From DRPN01 sp964599235 (GTDB taxonomy: Bacteria > Bacteroidota > Bacteroidia > Bacteroidales > VadinHA17), in NCBI GenBank assembly GCA_964599235.1, contig CAZRDX010000010.1:7901-71900 (forward strand): a stretch of DNA of 64,000 nt, read 5' to 3'. Shown in pieces: positions 36,942-45,238 of the stretch (the stretch's first letter is position 1; each line of letters opens with the position of its first letter). A model generated the notes under the pieces. That model made no database searches and had not been told where the DNA came from. It was given only the letters and a program-made list of their open reading frames with translations. The position numbers and the translations under genes are program-made.

Positions 36942-39101
36942 CTATTCTTTTACCTGGTCCTGGTGCTTGGCATGCGCAGTACTTTTCTTGCCGCGAGGGT
37001 GCTGCCCGACAGTGCGACCCTCGAACGTCGTATTGACAGCCTCATGTCACTGATGACCCTTGAGGAAAAGGTGGCCATGTGTCATGCCCAGTCGAAGTTC
37101 TCTTCACGGGGTGCCGAACGTCTGGGGATACCGGAGCTGTGGATGTCGGACGGACCCCATGGTGTCAGGGCCGAGATCATGTGGGACAGCTGGAAATATG
37201 CCGGCTGGACCAATGACTCCGTCACGGCTTTTCCCGCCCTGACCTGCCTGGCAGCCACTTTCCATCCCGCTCTCGCCTATGCATACGGGCACAGTGTGGG
37301 AGAAGAGGCCCGCTACCGAAAAAAAGATGTGCTGCTCGGTCCCGGCGTCAATATCTACCGTCATCCGCTGAACGGACGCAACTTTGAATACATGGGAGAG
37401 GATCCTTTCCTGGCTTCCCGGATGGTGGTTCCTTATGTGCAGGGTGTACAGGAAAATCATGTGGCGGCCTGTGTCAAGCATTTCGCACTCAACAACCAGG
37501 AACTATGGCGTGGTCATATCGACGTGGAGGTGAGCGAAAGAGCTTTACGGGAGATCTACCTACCGGCTTTCCGGGCAGCCGTACGGGAGGGACATGTGTG
37601 GACCGTGATGGGGGCATACAACAAGTTCCGGGGAGAATATTGCTGTCAGAACCCTTATCTGCTCAATGAGATCCTTAAAGACGAATGGGGTTTCGACGGG
37701 GTCGTCATCAGCGACTGGGGGGCTGTCCATGAAACCCGCGGCGCTGCCCTGGGCGGCCTCGACCTGGAAATGGGGACCGGCCTGGAAGGGCCGGGAAAGA
37801 CCCCCAAAAACTATTACGACCATTATCACCTGGCTCGGCCTTTCTTACGGGCGATCAGAACAGGAGAGATCGATACTGCGGTGGTCGATGACAAGGTGCG
37901 CAGGATCTTGCGCCTGATGATGCGCACCACCATGAGCGGTGACCGCCCCACAGGCAGAAAGAACAATGCCGGACACCACCATGTTGCCCTCCAGGTGGCC
38001 TGCGAGGGGATCGTCCTGCTGAAAAACGACCGGCACCTTCTCCCTGTAGATGACCGGGAAGAACAAACCATCCTGGTGGTGGGAGAGAACGCACGGAAAA
38101 AAATGACCATTGGCGGTGGTTCTTCTGAGCTCAAGGCTCAGTTTGAGATATCCCCCCTGGCCGGCTTGAAGACGCACTACAAGAAAAGCAGAATTCTTTA
38201 TGCCCGCGGATATTCCTCGCATCCTGCCCGGAAAGGAGAGACGGACTCCCTGAGGACGACCGCTGTGGCGATGGCCCGGGATGCGGACGTTGTGCTCTTC
38301 ATTGGCGGCTTGAACAAAGATCGTCATCAGGACTGCGAAGGGGGCGACCGCCTCCGGTATGGTTTGCCCTATGGTCAGGACAGCCTGATCATGGACCTGG
38401 CTGAAGCCAATCCTCGTACTGCTGTACTGATCATCTCCGGCAATGCCGTGGCCATGCCGTGGCTCGAACACGTTCCTTCGGTGATGCAGGTATGGTATCT
38501 GGGAAGCATGGCAGGCGAAGCCATCGCCCAAGTGGTGAGCGGAAAGGTCAACCCTTCAGGAAAACTCCCTTTCTCCTTCCCCAAAAAACTCAAAGACAAC
38601 AGCGCCATGTTTTACGGCAAGATCTCTTATCCCGGTGACGGGAATAAAGTGAGTTACAGGGAAGGGATCCTGGTAGGATACAGATGGTTCGATACCAGGA
38701 AGATCCAACCCCTTTTCGCTTTTGGACATGGCCTTTCCTATACCTCTTTCAACATCGGAAAAGTCACGACCGACAAAAAAAGTTACCGGGAAAACGACAC
38801 CATCAGGGTCTTTTGTGAGATCACCAACACCGGCCGGTACGACGGAGCCGAGGTGATCCAGGTGTACGTGGGAAAGAACCACTCGGCCGTGCCCCGGGCC
38901 GTCAAGGAACTGAAAGGGTTCAGAAAAGTGTTCCTGAAAAAAGGAGAAAGCCTTGAAGTGACTGTCCCCGTGACTGTCCATGATCTGGCCTATTACGATG
39001 AGCCGGATCACCAGTGGAAGATCGAGAAAGGAGATTATATCCTGTACATCGGCAATGCTTCGGACCGGATTGCGGAAAAGCTGAAGGTCCGGATCAAATG
39101 A
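36906..39101 (+). CDS. Glycoside hydrolase family 3 (beta-glycosidase)
   Basis: The 731-residue exported enzyme has the three-domain GH3 layout. The N-terminal TIM barrel (about 35-345) carries the catalytic nucleophile Asp270 in VISDWG and a substrate-binding KHFALNNQE. The alpha/beta sandwich (about 365-580) has GIVLLKND and GGSSEL. A fibronectin-III-like domain (about 610-725) is present with LFAFGHGLSYTSF at the junction. GH3 enzymes release terminal beta-glucose, xylose or N-acetylglucosamine. Specificity cannot be read here. The signal peptide starts with alternating residues, MKMKMKLKLKLKLFF, encoded by a hexanucleotide repeat (36906-36941), so the n-region length may vary. A terminator follows the stop. 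Confidence 0.92.
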   Translation: MKMKMKLKLKLKLFFYLVLVLGMRSTFLAARVLPDSATLERRIDSLMSLMTLEEKVAMCHAQSKFSSRGAERLGIPELWMSDGPHGVRAEIMWDSWKYAGWTNDSVTAFPALTCLAATFHPALAYAYGHSVGEEARYRKKDVLLGPGVNIYRHPLNGRNFEYMGEDPFLASRMVVPYVQGVQENHVAACVKHFALNNQELWRGHIDVEVSERALREIYLPAFRAAVREGHVWTVMGAYNKFRGEYCCQNPYLLNEILKDEWGFDGVVISDWGAVHETRGAALGGLDLEMGTGLEGPGKTPKNYYDHYHLARPFLRAIRTGEIDTAVVDDKVRRILRLMMRTTMSGDRPTGRKNNAGHHHVALQVACEGIVLLKNDRHLLPVDDREEQTILVVGENARKKMTIGGGSSELKAQFEISPLAGLKTHYKKSRILYARGYSSHPARKGETDSLRTTAVAMARDADVVLFIGGLNKDRHQDCEGGDRLRYGLPYGQDSLIMDLAEANPRTAVLIISGNAVAMPWLEHVPSVMQVWYLGSMAGEAIAQVVSGKVNPSGKLPFSFPKKLKDNSAMFYGKISYPGDGNKVSYREGILVGYRWFDTRKIQPLFAFGHGLSYTSFNIGKVTTDKKSYRENDTIRVFCEITNTGRYDGAEVIQVYVGKNHSAVPRAVKELKGFRKVFLKKGESLEVTVPVTVHDLAYYDEPDHQWKIEKGDYILYIGNASDRIAEKLKVRIK

Positions 39102-39122
39102 CAGGCCCGGAGGCTGTTTTTT
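39101..39122 (+). terminator. Probable intrinsic terminator after the GH3 gene
   Basis: ACAG(G)CC and GGCTGT form a 6-bp stem with one bulged G and a CGGA loop, followed by T6. It overlaps the stop codon. Confidence 0.55.
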
Positions 39123-39795
39123 GTGAGCACAGAAAACCCTGACCTATCGGGAAGAGCCCCGGGATGCTGTTTTACATCTCAGTGATCATGTCAAGGGAAG
39201 CCGGGTGAGAATGTTGCGGATCTGCTACCACAGCAGCCCTTATCGTAAAGATCCGGTGGCGCCGGAAAGCTTTCATGGGGCATGCCATCCTTCCGGCGCC
39301 CGTTGCTGGGGGCTATTCCGCTGCCAAACCACGATCAGGGCTTTCTGCAGATTCCGGGTACTCTGGTTGTCACCGAAATCGCCGGATACAAATTGCCATC
39401 AAGAGGAGCTTCTGACCGGGCAGTGGATCTGGTCTCCCTGTCAGGATACCCCTGTCATTTTGTTGCTTTTTCCCCTCCTTCCGTTTTTTCGTCTTATTTT
39501 GCCGGTAAAATACAATTGACCGGGGAAAAATGCCTGATGCCTCACATGAGGCAGTGCAAGGCCGGCCCGTGCCGCAGAGCTGATCTTTCCGCGGGGATGA
39601 AAACGAATGTCTCGGGGAAGATGATTCCGGAAAAAGAGAGAAATCCAATATCTGGCTTGGCTGTTGTTTTTTTCGGAAAAAATGAGATTCTTTGTATATG
39701 GTTGTCGCAGGATCCTCATCTTTAGGTGAAAGATGATGTCGAGTGGAGGATCCCGTCACGGTTCACGGTGGACCAACCAAAAATAGCAGAGGATT
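39123..39795. other. 673-bp stretch before the ECF sigma gene, no supported gene
   Basis: An open frame at 39282-39725 (147 codons) has an N-terminal part with reasonable composition (LLGAIPLPNHDQGFLQIPG), but the rest is low-quality and no family is recognised. It may be a decayed gene or chance. Inverted GGCGCCGGAA/TTCCGGCGCC arms occur at about 39257 and 39291. A perfect Bacteroidota promoter was not found in front of the sigma gene. Confidence 0.3.
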
Positions 39796-40374
39796 ATGGT
39801 CAGGGAAAAGAGGGAAAAAGAGTTCGTTGTGGAGTTGAAAAAGGGGAGTTTTTCTGCGTTCGATCATCTTTTTTCTGTCTATAAGAGCCGTTTGTATGCA
39901 TTTGTGGTGGGATATCTCAAGATTGAAGAGGATGCCAAGGAACTGGTCCAGGATGTGTTCGTGAAGGTATGGGAAAACCGGCATCATATCGATACATGCC
40001 GCTCCTTCAATGCTTATCTCTTTACGATCACCAAGAATACGGTGCTTGATTATTTCAGAAAGAAGGCAAACGAAAGGAATTATCTTGACTATATCCGGGA
40101 ACATGTGGGTTTGGTCGTAGATTCTTTTGAGGAGAAAATTGAATATGCAGATCTCCTTGAAAAGGCGGAATCCGTTATTGAGGATCTGCCTCCGCGACAA
40201 AAAGAGATCTTTCAGATGAGCCGAAAACAGGGACTTTCCAACGAGGAGATCGCTGAGATCCTGAAGATCTCAAAAAAAACAGTGGAGAACCAGATCACAC
40301 TTGCCAAGAAGTATATTCGTAAGAGGCTGGGCGAGAGCAGTCTGATCGTGCTTCTCTTTGTCTTTTTTCTGTAG
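39796..40374 (+). CDS. ECF RNA polymerase sigma factor (Bacteroidota SusC-linked type)
   Basis: The 192-residue sigma-70 family protein has region 2 at about 22-90 (FDHLFSVYKSRLYAFVVGYLKIEEDAKELVQDVFVKVW) and region 4 at about 120-172 (LPPRQKEIFQMSRKQGLSNEEIAEILKISKKTVENQI). A short hydrophobic C-terminal tail (SLIVLLFVFFL) is common in this group. It is followed by a FecR-type anti-sigma factor and an STN-domain SusC, the usual trans-envelope signalling trio. The receptor senses a ligand, FecR transmits the signal, and the sigma factor turns on the locus. The likely targets are the genes from 41750 onward. Confidence 0.92.
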   Translation: MVREKREKEFVVELKKGSFSAFDHLFSVYKSRLYAFVVGYLKIEEDAKELVQDVFVKVWENRHHIDTCRSFNAYLFTITKNTVLDYFRKKANERNYLDYIREHVGLVVDSFEEKIEYADLLEKAESVIEDLPPRQKEIFQMSRKQGLSNEEIAEILKISKKTVENQITLAKKYIRKRLGESSLIVLLFVFFL

Positions 40375-40501
40375 AGGGGAAAAAAATCGATTTTCCTACG
40401 GGAGTTTTCCGGTCCTTGAACGTATTAGTTTAAAAGCGTTCATGGACAATCAAGTTTTAGGTTTATTGGTTCATGTAGGTTTAGGTTAATAATTAGGGGA
40501 G

Positions 40502-40534
40502 AGGAATGCTCGTTGGTTACGGGCATTCCTTTAC
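40502..40534 (+). terminator. Hairpin between the sigma and fecR genes (possible attenuator)
   Basis: There is a 12-bp stem with one G-T pair: AGGAATGCTCGT (40502-40513) and ACGGGCATTCCT (40519-40530), 5-nt loop. A T-rich but broken tail (TTTACTGTTTT) follows. It lies 27 bp before the FecR start and could reduce FecR relative to sigma, or protect an mRNA end. Confidence 0.4.
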
Positions 40535-40556
40535 TGTTTTATCGGGAGGACAGAAG

Positions 40557-41582
40557 ATGGGGGACAAAGAGAGTGTGTTACAGTTGCTGGATGACCTTTT
40601 TCACGGCAGGCTCAGAAAACGGGAGGAGATCTTGAAGATTTTCCGGTTCCTGAAAGATGAGAAGGCCGGGTGTGATGTGGAGGTGGAAAAGGTCATGCGC
40701 AAACACTGGCTTGAGAGCAAGGAAAAAGAATCGCTTGACGAAGCAGAGTCGGCAAGGATATTAGGGAACATCCACCACCTAATCAATCTCCGGGAGGAGA
40801 GTCGCAGGAAACGTCTGATCGTACGGCTCTCGGGAGGATTGATGCGGGCCGCGGCAGCGCTGCTCATCCCCGTATTGGCAGTAACATTCTGGTTCTTCAA
40901 TGAGCATAAAGCTCTTCAAAAGAAGATGGTGGCTTACAATGAAGTGTATACCCCTTTGGCCGCCCAGACCCGTTTTATCTTGCCGGACAGCACCGTTGTG
41001 TGGCTCAATTCGGGAAGCAAACTGCGTTATCCGCTCCTTTTCAAAGGAAAGAACAGGGTGGTGTACTTGTCGGGGGAAGGTTATTTCGAGGTGAAACATG
41101 ACCCCTCAAGACCTTTCGTCGTAAAAACAGGAAAAATGGAGTTGGTGGCCTATGGAACCTCTTTCAACTTCATGGCATATCCCGACGACCCTGTGATTCG
41201 TGCTACGCTGATCACTGGAAAGGTAAAAGTGATCAAGAAAAATACCGGCGAAGGGTTTTTCATACAGCCATCCGAACAGGTGGTAATGGATACGATCACG
41301 GGTCAGATGCATGTGATCAAAGTCCAACCCAGATTCTACACCTCGTGGAGACAAGGACAACTTATCTTTAAAGGAGAACCTCTGGAAATGGTGGCCCATA
41401 AACTGGAACGCTGGTACAACTGCAAAATAAACATCAAGGATGACCAACTCAGGAAATACAAGTATACCGGAACGATCGATATGGAAACACTGCCTGAGGT
41501 GCTGGACCTGATGAAGATCACCACTCCCATGAAATACCGCTACGACCGTGAGAAACGTGAGGTATGGCTGGAACCTATGTAA
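40557..41582 (+). CDS. FecR-family anti-sigma factor
   Basis: The 341-residue protein has a cytosolic N-terminal region (about 1-90) that would bind the sigma factor, and one membrane helix (about 93-114, GGLMRAAAALLIPVLAVTFWFF). A periplasmic FecR domain (about 125-235) contains FILPDSTVVWLNSGSKLRYP and VVYLSGEGYFEVKHDPSRPFVVKT, and a C-terminal DUF4974 domain (about 270-340) contains LIFKGEPLEMVAHKLERWYNCKI. The start at 40557 has a GGGAGG ribosome-binding site. An in-frame start at 40506 lies in the hairpin and is rejected. Its periplasmic part is expected to contact the STN domain of the SusC encoded next. Confidence 0.92.
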   Translation: MGDKESVLQLLDDLFHGRLRKREEILKIFRFLKDEKAGCDVEVEKVMRKHWLESKEKESLDEAESARILGNIHHLINLREESRRKRLIVRLSGGLMRAAAALLIPVLAVTFWFFNEHKALQKKMVAYNEVYTPLAAQTRFILPDSTVVWLNSGSKLRYPLLFKGKNRVVYLSGEGYFEVKHDPSRPFVVKTGKMELVAYGTSFNFMAYPDDPVIRATLITGKVKVIKKNTGEGFFIQPSEQVVMDTITGQMHVIKVQPRFYTSWRQGQLIFKGEPLEMVAHKLERWYNCKINIKDDQLRKYKYTGTIDMETLPEVLDLMKITTPMKYRYDREKREVWLEPM

Positions 41583-41654
41583 ATATGACCCCCGACCATT
41601 GAGAACCCGATTATTAACCTAGAAACTAAGTGCCTATGAAGTGAAAACGGACAA

Positions 41655-41737
41655 AAGAAAAAAAAGACAGGAAAATGCGGCAACATTCTCCTGTCTTATG
41701 AGTCAAAAAATTCCTGAAAGAATTATTTATTAACTCA
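41655..41737 (-). ncRNA. Candidate antisense sRNA in the SusC leader
   Basis: On the minus strand a 14-bp hairpin (41697-41664, one mismatch, 6-nt loop) is followed by eight Ts, a strong intrinsic terminator that cannot serve the plus-strand mRNA. A perfect -7 element TACCTTTG lies at 41750-41743 on the same strand. Transcription from it would give an RNA of roughly 80 nt antisense to the SusC 5' untranslated region. Bacteroides polysaccharide loci are known to encode cis-antisense sRNAs of about this size at this position (DonS and relatives), which repress the locus. The -7 match overlaps the SusC start codon and could be a coincidence. No clear -33 element is seen. Confidence 0.45.
41664..41697 (-). 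terminator. Minus-strand intrinsic terminator in the SusC leader
   Basis: The arms AAGACAGGAAAATG (41664-41677) and CATTCTCCTGTCTT (41684-41697) pair with a single mismatch around a CGGCAA loop. The A-rich stretch at lower coordinates reads as T8 after the stem on the minus strand. Read on the plus strand, it is a stable leader hairpin without a T-run. Confidence 0.65.
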
Positions 41738-41749
41738 AACTCCAAAGGT

Positions 41750-44700
41750 ATGAAGAATTATCTAATTTATCTGAAGGATAATGATCCTCTCAGAAAAATG
41801 ATTCGTGTTATGAAGATCAGTTCATTCCTGCTTTTTGTTGTGGTGTTCCAGGCCCTGGCCTCGAACAATTATGCGCAGAACAAAAAGCTGACGCTCTCCA
41901 TGGATCAGGTGACCATTGCAGATGTTCTGCAGGCCATCCAGGATCAGAGTGAGTTCAAATTCTTCTACAATGATCAGTTGGTGGATGTGTCAAAAAAGGT
42001 CTCTGTAGTGGCCAGGAAGAAGGATATCTGGTATGTGTTGGACCAGATCCTTCCGGAGGCCGGCATTACCTACCGGGTAGTGGGTAAGCAGGTGGCTCTT
42101 TTCAGCACGGATGCCAGCAAAAGGAATCTTCAGAATGAGTTTGTTGTCACGGGAACGGTCACCGACGGTAAAGGGGAACCGCTGCCGGGTGTCAACATTC
42201 TTGTAAAAGGTACCAGTATCGGATCCATAACCGATGCCAACGGGGTGTTCAAGATCAGGGTGCCTTCGCTCGACGTCACCCTGGTTTTTTCCTTTGTGGG
42301 TTATCAGACCAAGGAAGTGCCCCTCAACGGTCAGAAAAACCTGGAAGTCCGCCTTACGGAGGATGTGCTGGGTCTTGAACAGGTAGTGGTCGTGGGGTAC
42401 GGTACCGAGAAAAAGGTGAACCTCACCGGTGCTGTGGATGTAGTGCGTCCTGAACAGATTGAGAACAGGCCCGTGATCAACGTTTCTTCTGCTTTGCAGG
42501 GTGTCTCGCCAAACCTGAACGTCACCACCACCACACGTGGAGGAGAACCCGGTGCAGGCAAGAACCTTAACATCAGAGGAGTGGGATCACTTACCGGCAG
42601 CTCCAGCCCTTATGTGTTGGTCGATGGTGTCCCCATGGACATCAACGAGGTCAACCCCAACGACATTGAGTCGATCACCGTGCTGAAAGATGCTGCCGCT
42701 TCTGCCATCTACGGTGCACGTGCACCGTACGGGGTGATCCTCATTACCACCAAACACGGAAAAAAAGGAGAGAAGATCAGGATTGGTTATGACAACAACT
42801 TCTCTTTCAACTCTCCGCTGAACCTGCCCCATATGGCCAACTCGCTTGATTTTGCGAATGCCTACAATGAAGCGTTCACCAATGCGGGTCAGAGCCCCCT
42901 CTTTACCGCTGAAACCATAGAACGTATCAAAAAATATCTGTCCGGAGAGATCAAGGACGAAACCATCATCCGCGAGGATGTCAACCGGTATGGTACATGG
43001 TACTGGGGGAATGCCAACAACGACTGGATGTATCTTTACTATGCACCTTCGGTGATGAACCAGAAACATGACCTGAGCCTCCGGGGTGGTTCCGAATCAA
43101 CCACTTATTACATTTCGGCAGGCTATCTCGACCAGCCTGGCCAGTTGCGTTGGGGGGATGAGTTCTACAAACGATACAATGTGACCGCCAATGTACGAAC
43201 GGATGTTACCCAGTGGCTGCATTTTGATTTCAGTACCAAATATGCACGTTCGCTGACCCAGTATCCCAATGCATACGGCGGTTATGACCGCAATGTGTTG
43301 TACCATAACTTCACCCGTCAATGGCCCACCAACCCGCTCTATTTCCCCGATGGACAGATATCTCCTGCTTCCAATGTCCATATGCTGAAATACGGAGGAA
43401 AAGACAAAAGGCAGACAGATGATATCTGGATCACTTTGGGGGGTGAGTTGGAGCCTGTGAAAAACTGGGTGACCCGGCTCAATTACAGCTGGAACCAGAA
43501 CGGATACCGCAGGACCAACCACCACAAGACCATCTACAATTATCATCCGGATGGCACCAAGTATCCGTCTGTATATCCGATCAACCAGTTCTATGAATGG
43601 TTCTCTCACGATACTTATCACCTGTTCAACATTACGACTTCCTATCAGAAACAGCTCGGGGGTCATTTCCTGAAGATGATGGTCGGGTATGAACAGGAAC
43701 TGAAACAAAATTCCGGATTGTCGGGCAACAAGAAAAAACTGGTGACCGATAAGGTTCCTTCGATCAGTACCGCCACAGGAGACTACAACGTGGACGACTG
43801 GATGTCACACTGGGCTACAGAGGGGTTCTTCGGGCGTTTCAACTACAATTACAAAGAGAAATATCTCTTGGAGTTCAACGCCCGTTATGATGGTTCTTCC
43901 CGTTTTGCCGAGGATAATCGCTGGGGTTTCTTCCCTTCGGCATCTGTGGGGTGGTTTGTTTCCAAGGAAGGTTTCTGGAGCCCCCTCTCCACCATTGTCA
44001 ACAGCTGGAAGATCAGGGCCTCCTATGGTTCACTGGGTAACCAGAATGTACCCAACTATCTGTATGTGCCGATCCTGCCGGTGCGTACCCGTCTGCCCTG
44101 GATCATCGGCGATGATCGTCCGGTCTATACCCTGGCTCCGGGCCTGATCAGTCCGAACCTTACCTGGGAGACGGCCATGACCTTTGATATCGGTACCGAT
44201 CTGTCCTTCCTGGACAATAGACTGGGATTGATCTTCGACTGGTATCAGAGGAATACGAAGGATATGTTCGGTCCGGCCAATGCCCTGCCGCGCGTGCTCG
44301 GTGCCAGCGTGCCCAGGGAGAACAATGCCGAACTGTCCACCAAAGGTTGGGAGGTCAGTGTCTCATGGAAAGACAGGATCGGTAAAGACTTCAGTTATAA
44401 CGTACGATTCTTGCTTGCCGACAACAAATCCACAGTCACCAAGTACAACAATCCTACCAAGTCGCTCAGTACCTGGTACGAAGGTGAGACCATAGGCGAG
44501 ATCTGGGGTCTGACCACCGATCACATCATCCAGGATGAATCGGAAGTCGATCATATGCCCGATCAATCCCGCTACTTCAGCCGTTGGGGGCCCGGTGACA
44601 TCATATATCGCGACCTCGACGGCAACGATACCATCGACTGGGGCAGCTGGACAGCCGACGACCATGGAGACTATTCCGTGATCGGTAACTCCCGTCCGCG

Positions 44701-45220
44701 TTATACCTACTCCATCATGGCCGGTCTGCAATGGAAAGGGATCGACCTCAACATGTTCTGGCAGGGTGTCGGTAAACGCGATGTGGCCTTCGGCCCCAGG
44801 GACAACATGTTCTTTGGTTTCGTGGGGAACATGTGGCAGAGTACCGTCATGCGACCGCATCTCGACTACTGGAGACCCGCGGATGAAACCAACGAACTTG
44901 GTCCCAATACCGGAGGCTATTACCCCAAACCTTATATGAGTGGGGAGGATCATAAAAACAAACAAGTTCAGACACGCTACCTCCTAAGTGCTGCCTACCT
45001 GCGCCTGAAGAACATCCAGCTGGGATATACCATCCCACAGAAGTACACCCAGAAGGTGCAGATCCAGAACCTGAGAGTCTATGTCTCGGCAGAGAACATC
45101 CTTACCTTCACCAGCCTGCCGAAACTTTTCGATCCGGAGACCATCTACGGCCCCTGGGGGGTTGGGAAAGGTCATCCGATCAGCAAAACATTCTCATTTG
45201 GTGTCAACGTGGCTTTCTAA
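41750..45220 (+). CDS. SusC-family transporter with STN signalling domain
   Basis: The 1156-residue outer-membrane transporter has an N-terminal leader with a hydrophobic core (SSFLLFVVVFQALA) ending near residue 43 (NYAQ). An STN (secretin/TonB short N-terminal) domain follows at about 46-118 (LTLSMDQVTIADVLQAIQDQSEFKFFYND). A carboxypeptidase-regulatory-like domain is at about 130-212 and a plug at about 220-345, with LEQVVVVGYGTEKKVNLTGAV and IESITVLKDAAASAIYGARAPYGVILITTK. The barrel ends FSFGVNVAF. The STN domain signals to FecR-type proteins, which fits the sigma/fecR pair directly upstream. It is paired with the SusD 18 bp downstream and is probably the entry transporter of the sulfatase/GH locus. 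Confidence 0.94.
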   Translation: MKNYLIYLKDNDPLRKMIRVMKISSFLLFVVVFQALASNNYAQNKKLTLSMDQVTIADVLQAIQDQSEFKFFYNDQLVDVSKKVSVVARKKDIWYVLDQILPEAGITYRVVGKQVALFSTDASKRNLQNEFVVTGTVTDGKGEPLPGVNILVKGTSIGSITDANGVFKIRVPSLDVTLVFSFVGYQTKEVPLNGQKNLEVRLTEDVLGLEQVVVVGYGTEKKVNLTGAVDVVRPEQIENRPVINVSSALQGVSPNLNVTTTTRGGEPGAGKNLNIRGVGSLTGSSSPYVLVDGVPMDINEVNPNDIESITVLKDAAASAIYGARAPYGVILITTKHGKKGEKIRIGYDNNFSFNSPLNLPHMANSLDFANAYNEAFTNAGQSPLFTAETIERIKKYLSGEIKDETIIREDVNRYGTWYWGNANNDWMYLYYAPSVMNQKHDLSLRGGSESTTYYISAGYLDQPGQLRWGDEFYKRYNVTANVRTDVTQWLHFDFSTKYARSLTQYPNAYGGYDRNVLYHNFTRQWPTNPLYFPDGQISPASNVHMLKYGGKDKRQTDDIWITLGGELEPVKNWVTRLNYSWNQNGYRRTNHHKTIYNYHPDGTKYPSVYPINQFYEWFSHDTYHLFNITTSYQKQLGGHFLKMMVGYEQELKQNSGLSGNKKKLVTDKVPSISTATGDYNVDDWMSHWATEGFFGRFNYNYKEKYLLEFNARYDGSSRFAEDNRWGFFPSASVGWFVSKEGFWSPLSTIVNSWKIRASYGSLGNQNVPNYLYVPILPVRTRLPWIIGDDRPVYTLAPGLISPNLTWETAMTFDIGTDLSFLDNRLGLIFDWYQRNTKDMFGPANALPRVLGASVPRENNAELSTKGWEVSVSWKDRIGKDFSYNVRFLLADNKSTVTKYNNPTKSLSTWYEGETIGEIWGLTTDHIIQDESEVDHMPDQSRYFSRWGPGDIIYRDLDGNDTIDWGSWTADDHGDYSVIGNSRPRYTYSIMAGLQWKGIDLNMFWQGVGKRDVAFGPRDNMFFGFVGNMWQSTVMRPHLDYWRPADETNELGPNTGGYYPKPYMSGEDHKNKQVQTRYLLSAAYLRLKNIQLGYTIPQKYTQKVQIQNLRVYVSAENILTFTSLPKLFDPETIYGPWGVGKGHPISKTFSFGVNVAF

Positions 45221-45238
45221 CAACTTAAACTGACAGCT

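Noticed and set aside
39282..39725. 147-codon ORF between the GH3 and sigma genes
   Set aside because: Only the first part has plausible composition, no family is recognised and no ribosome-binding site is evident. Kept as a note in the region entry.
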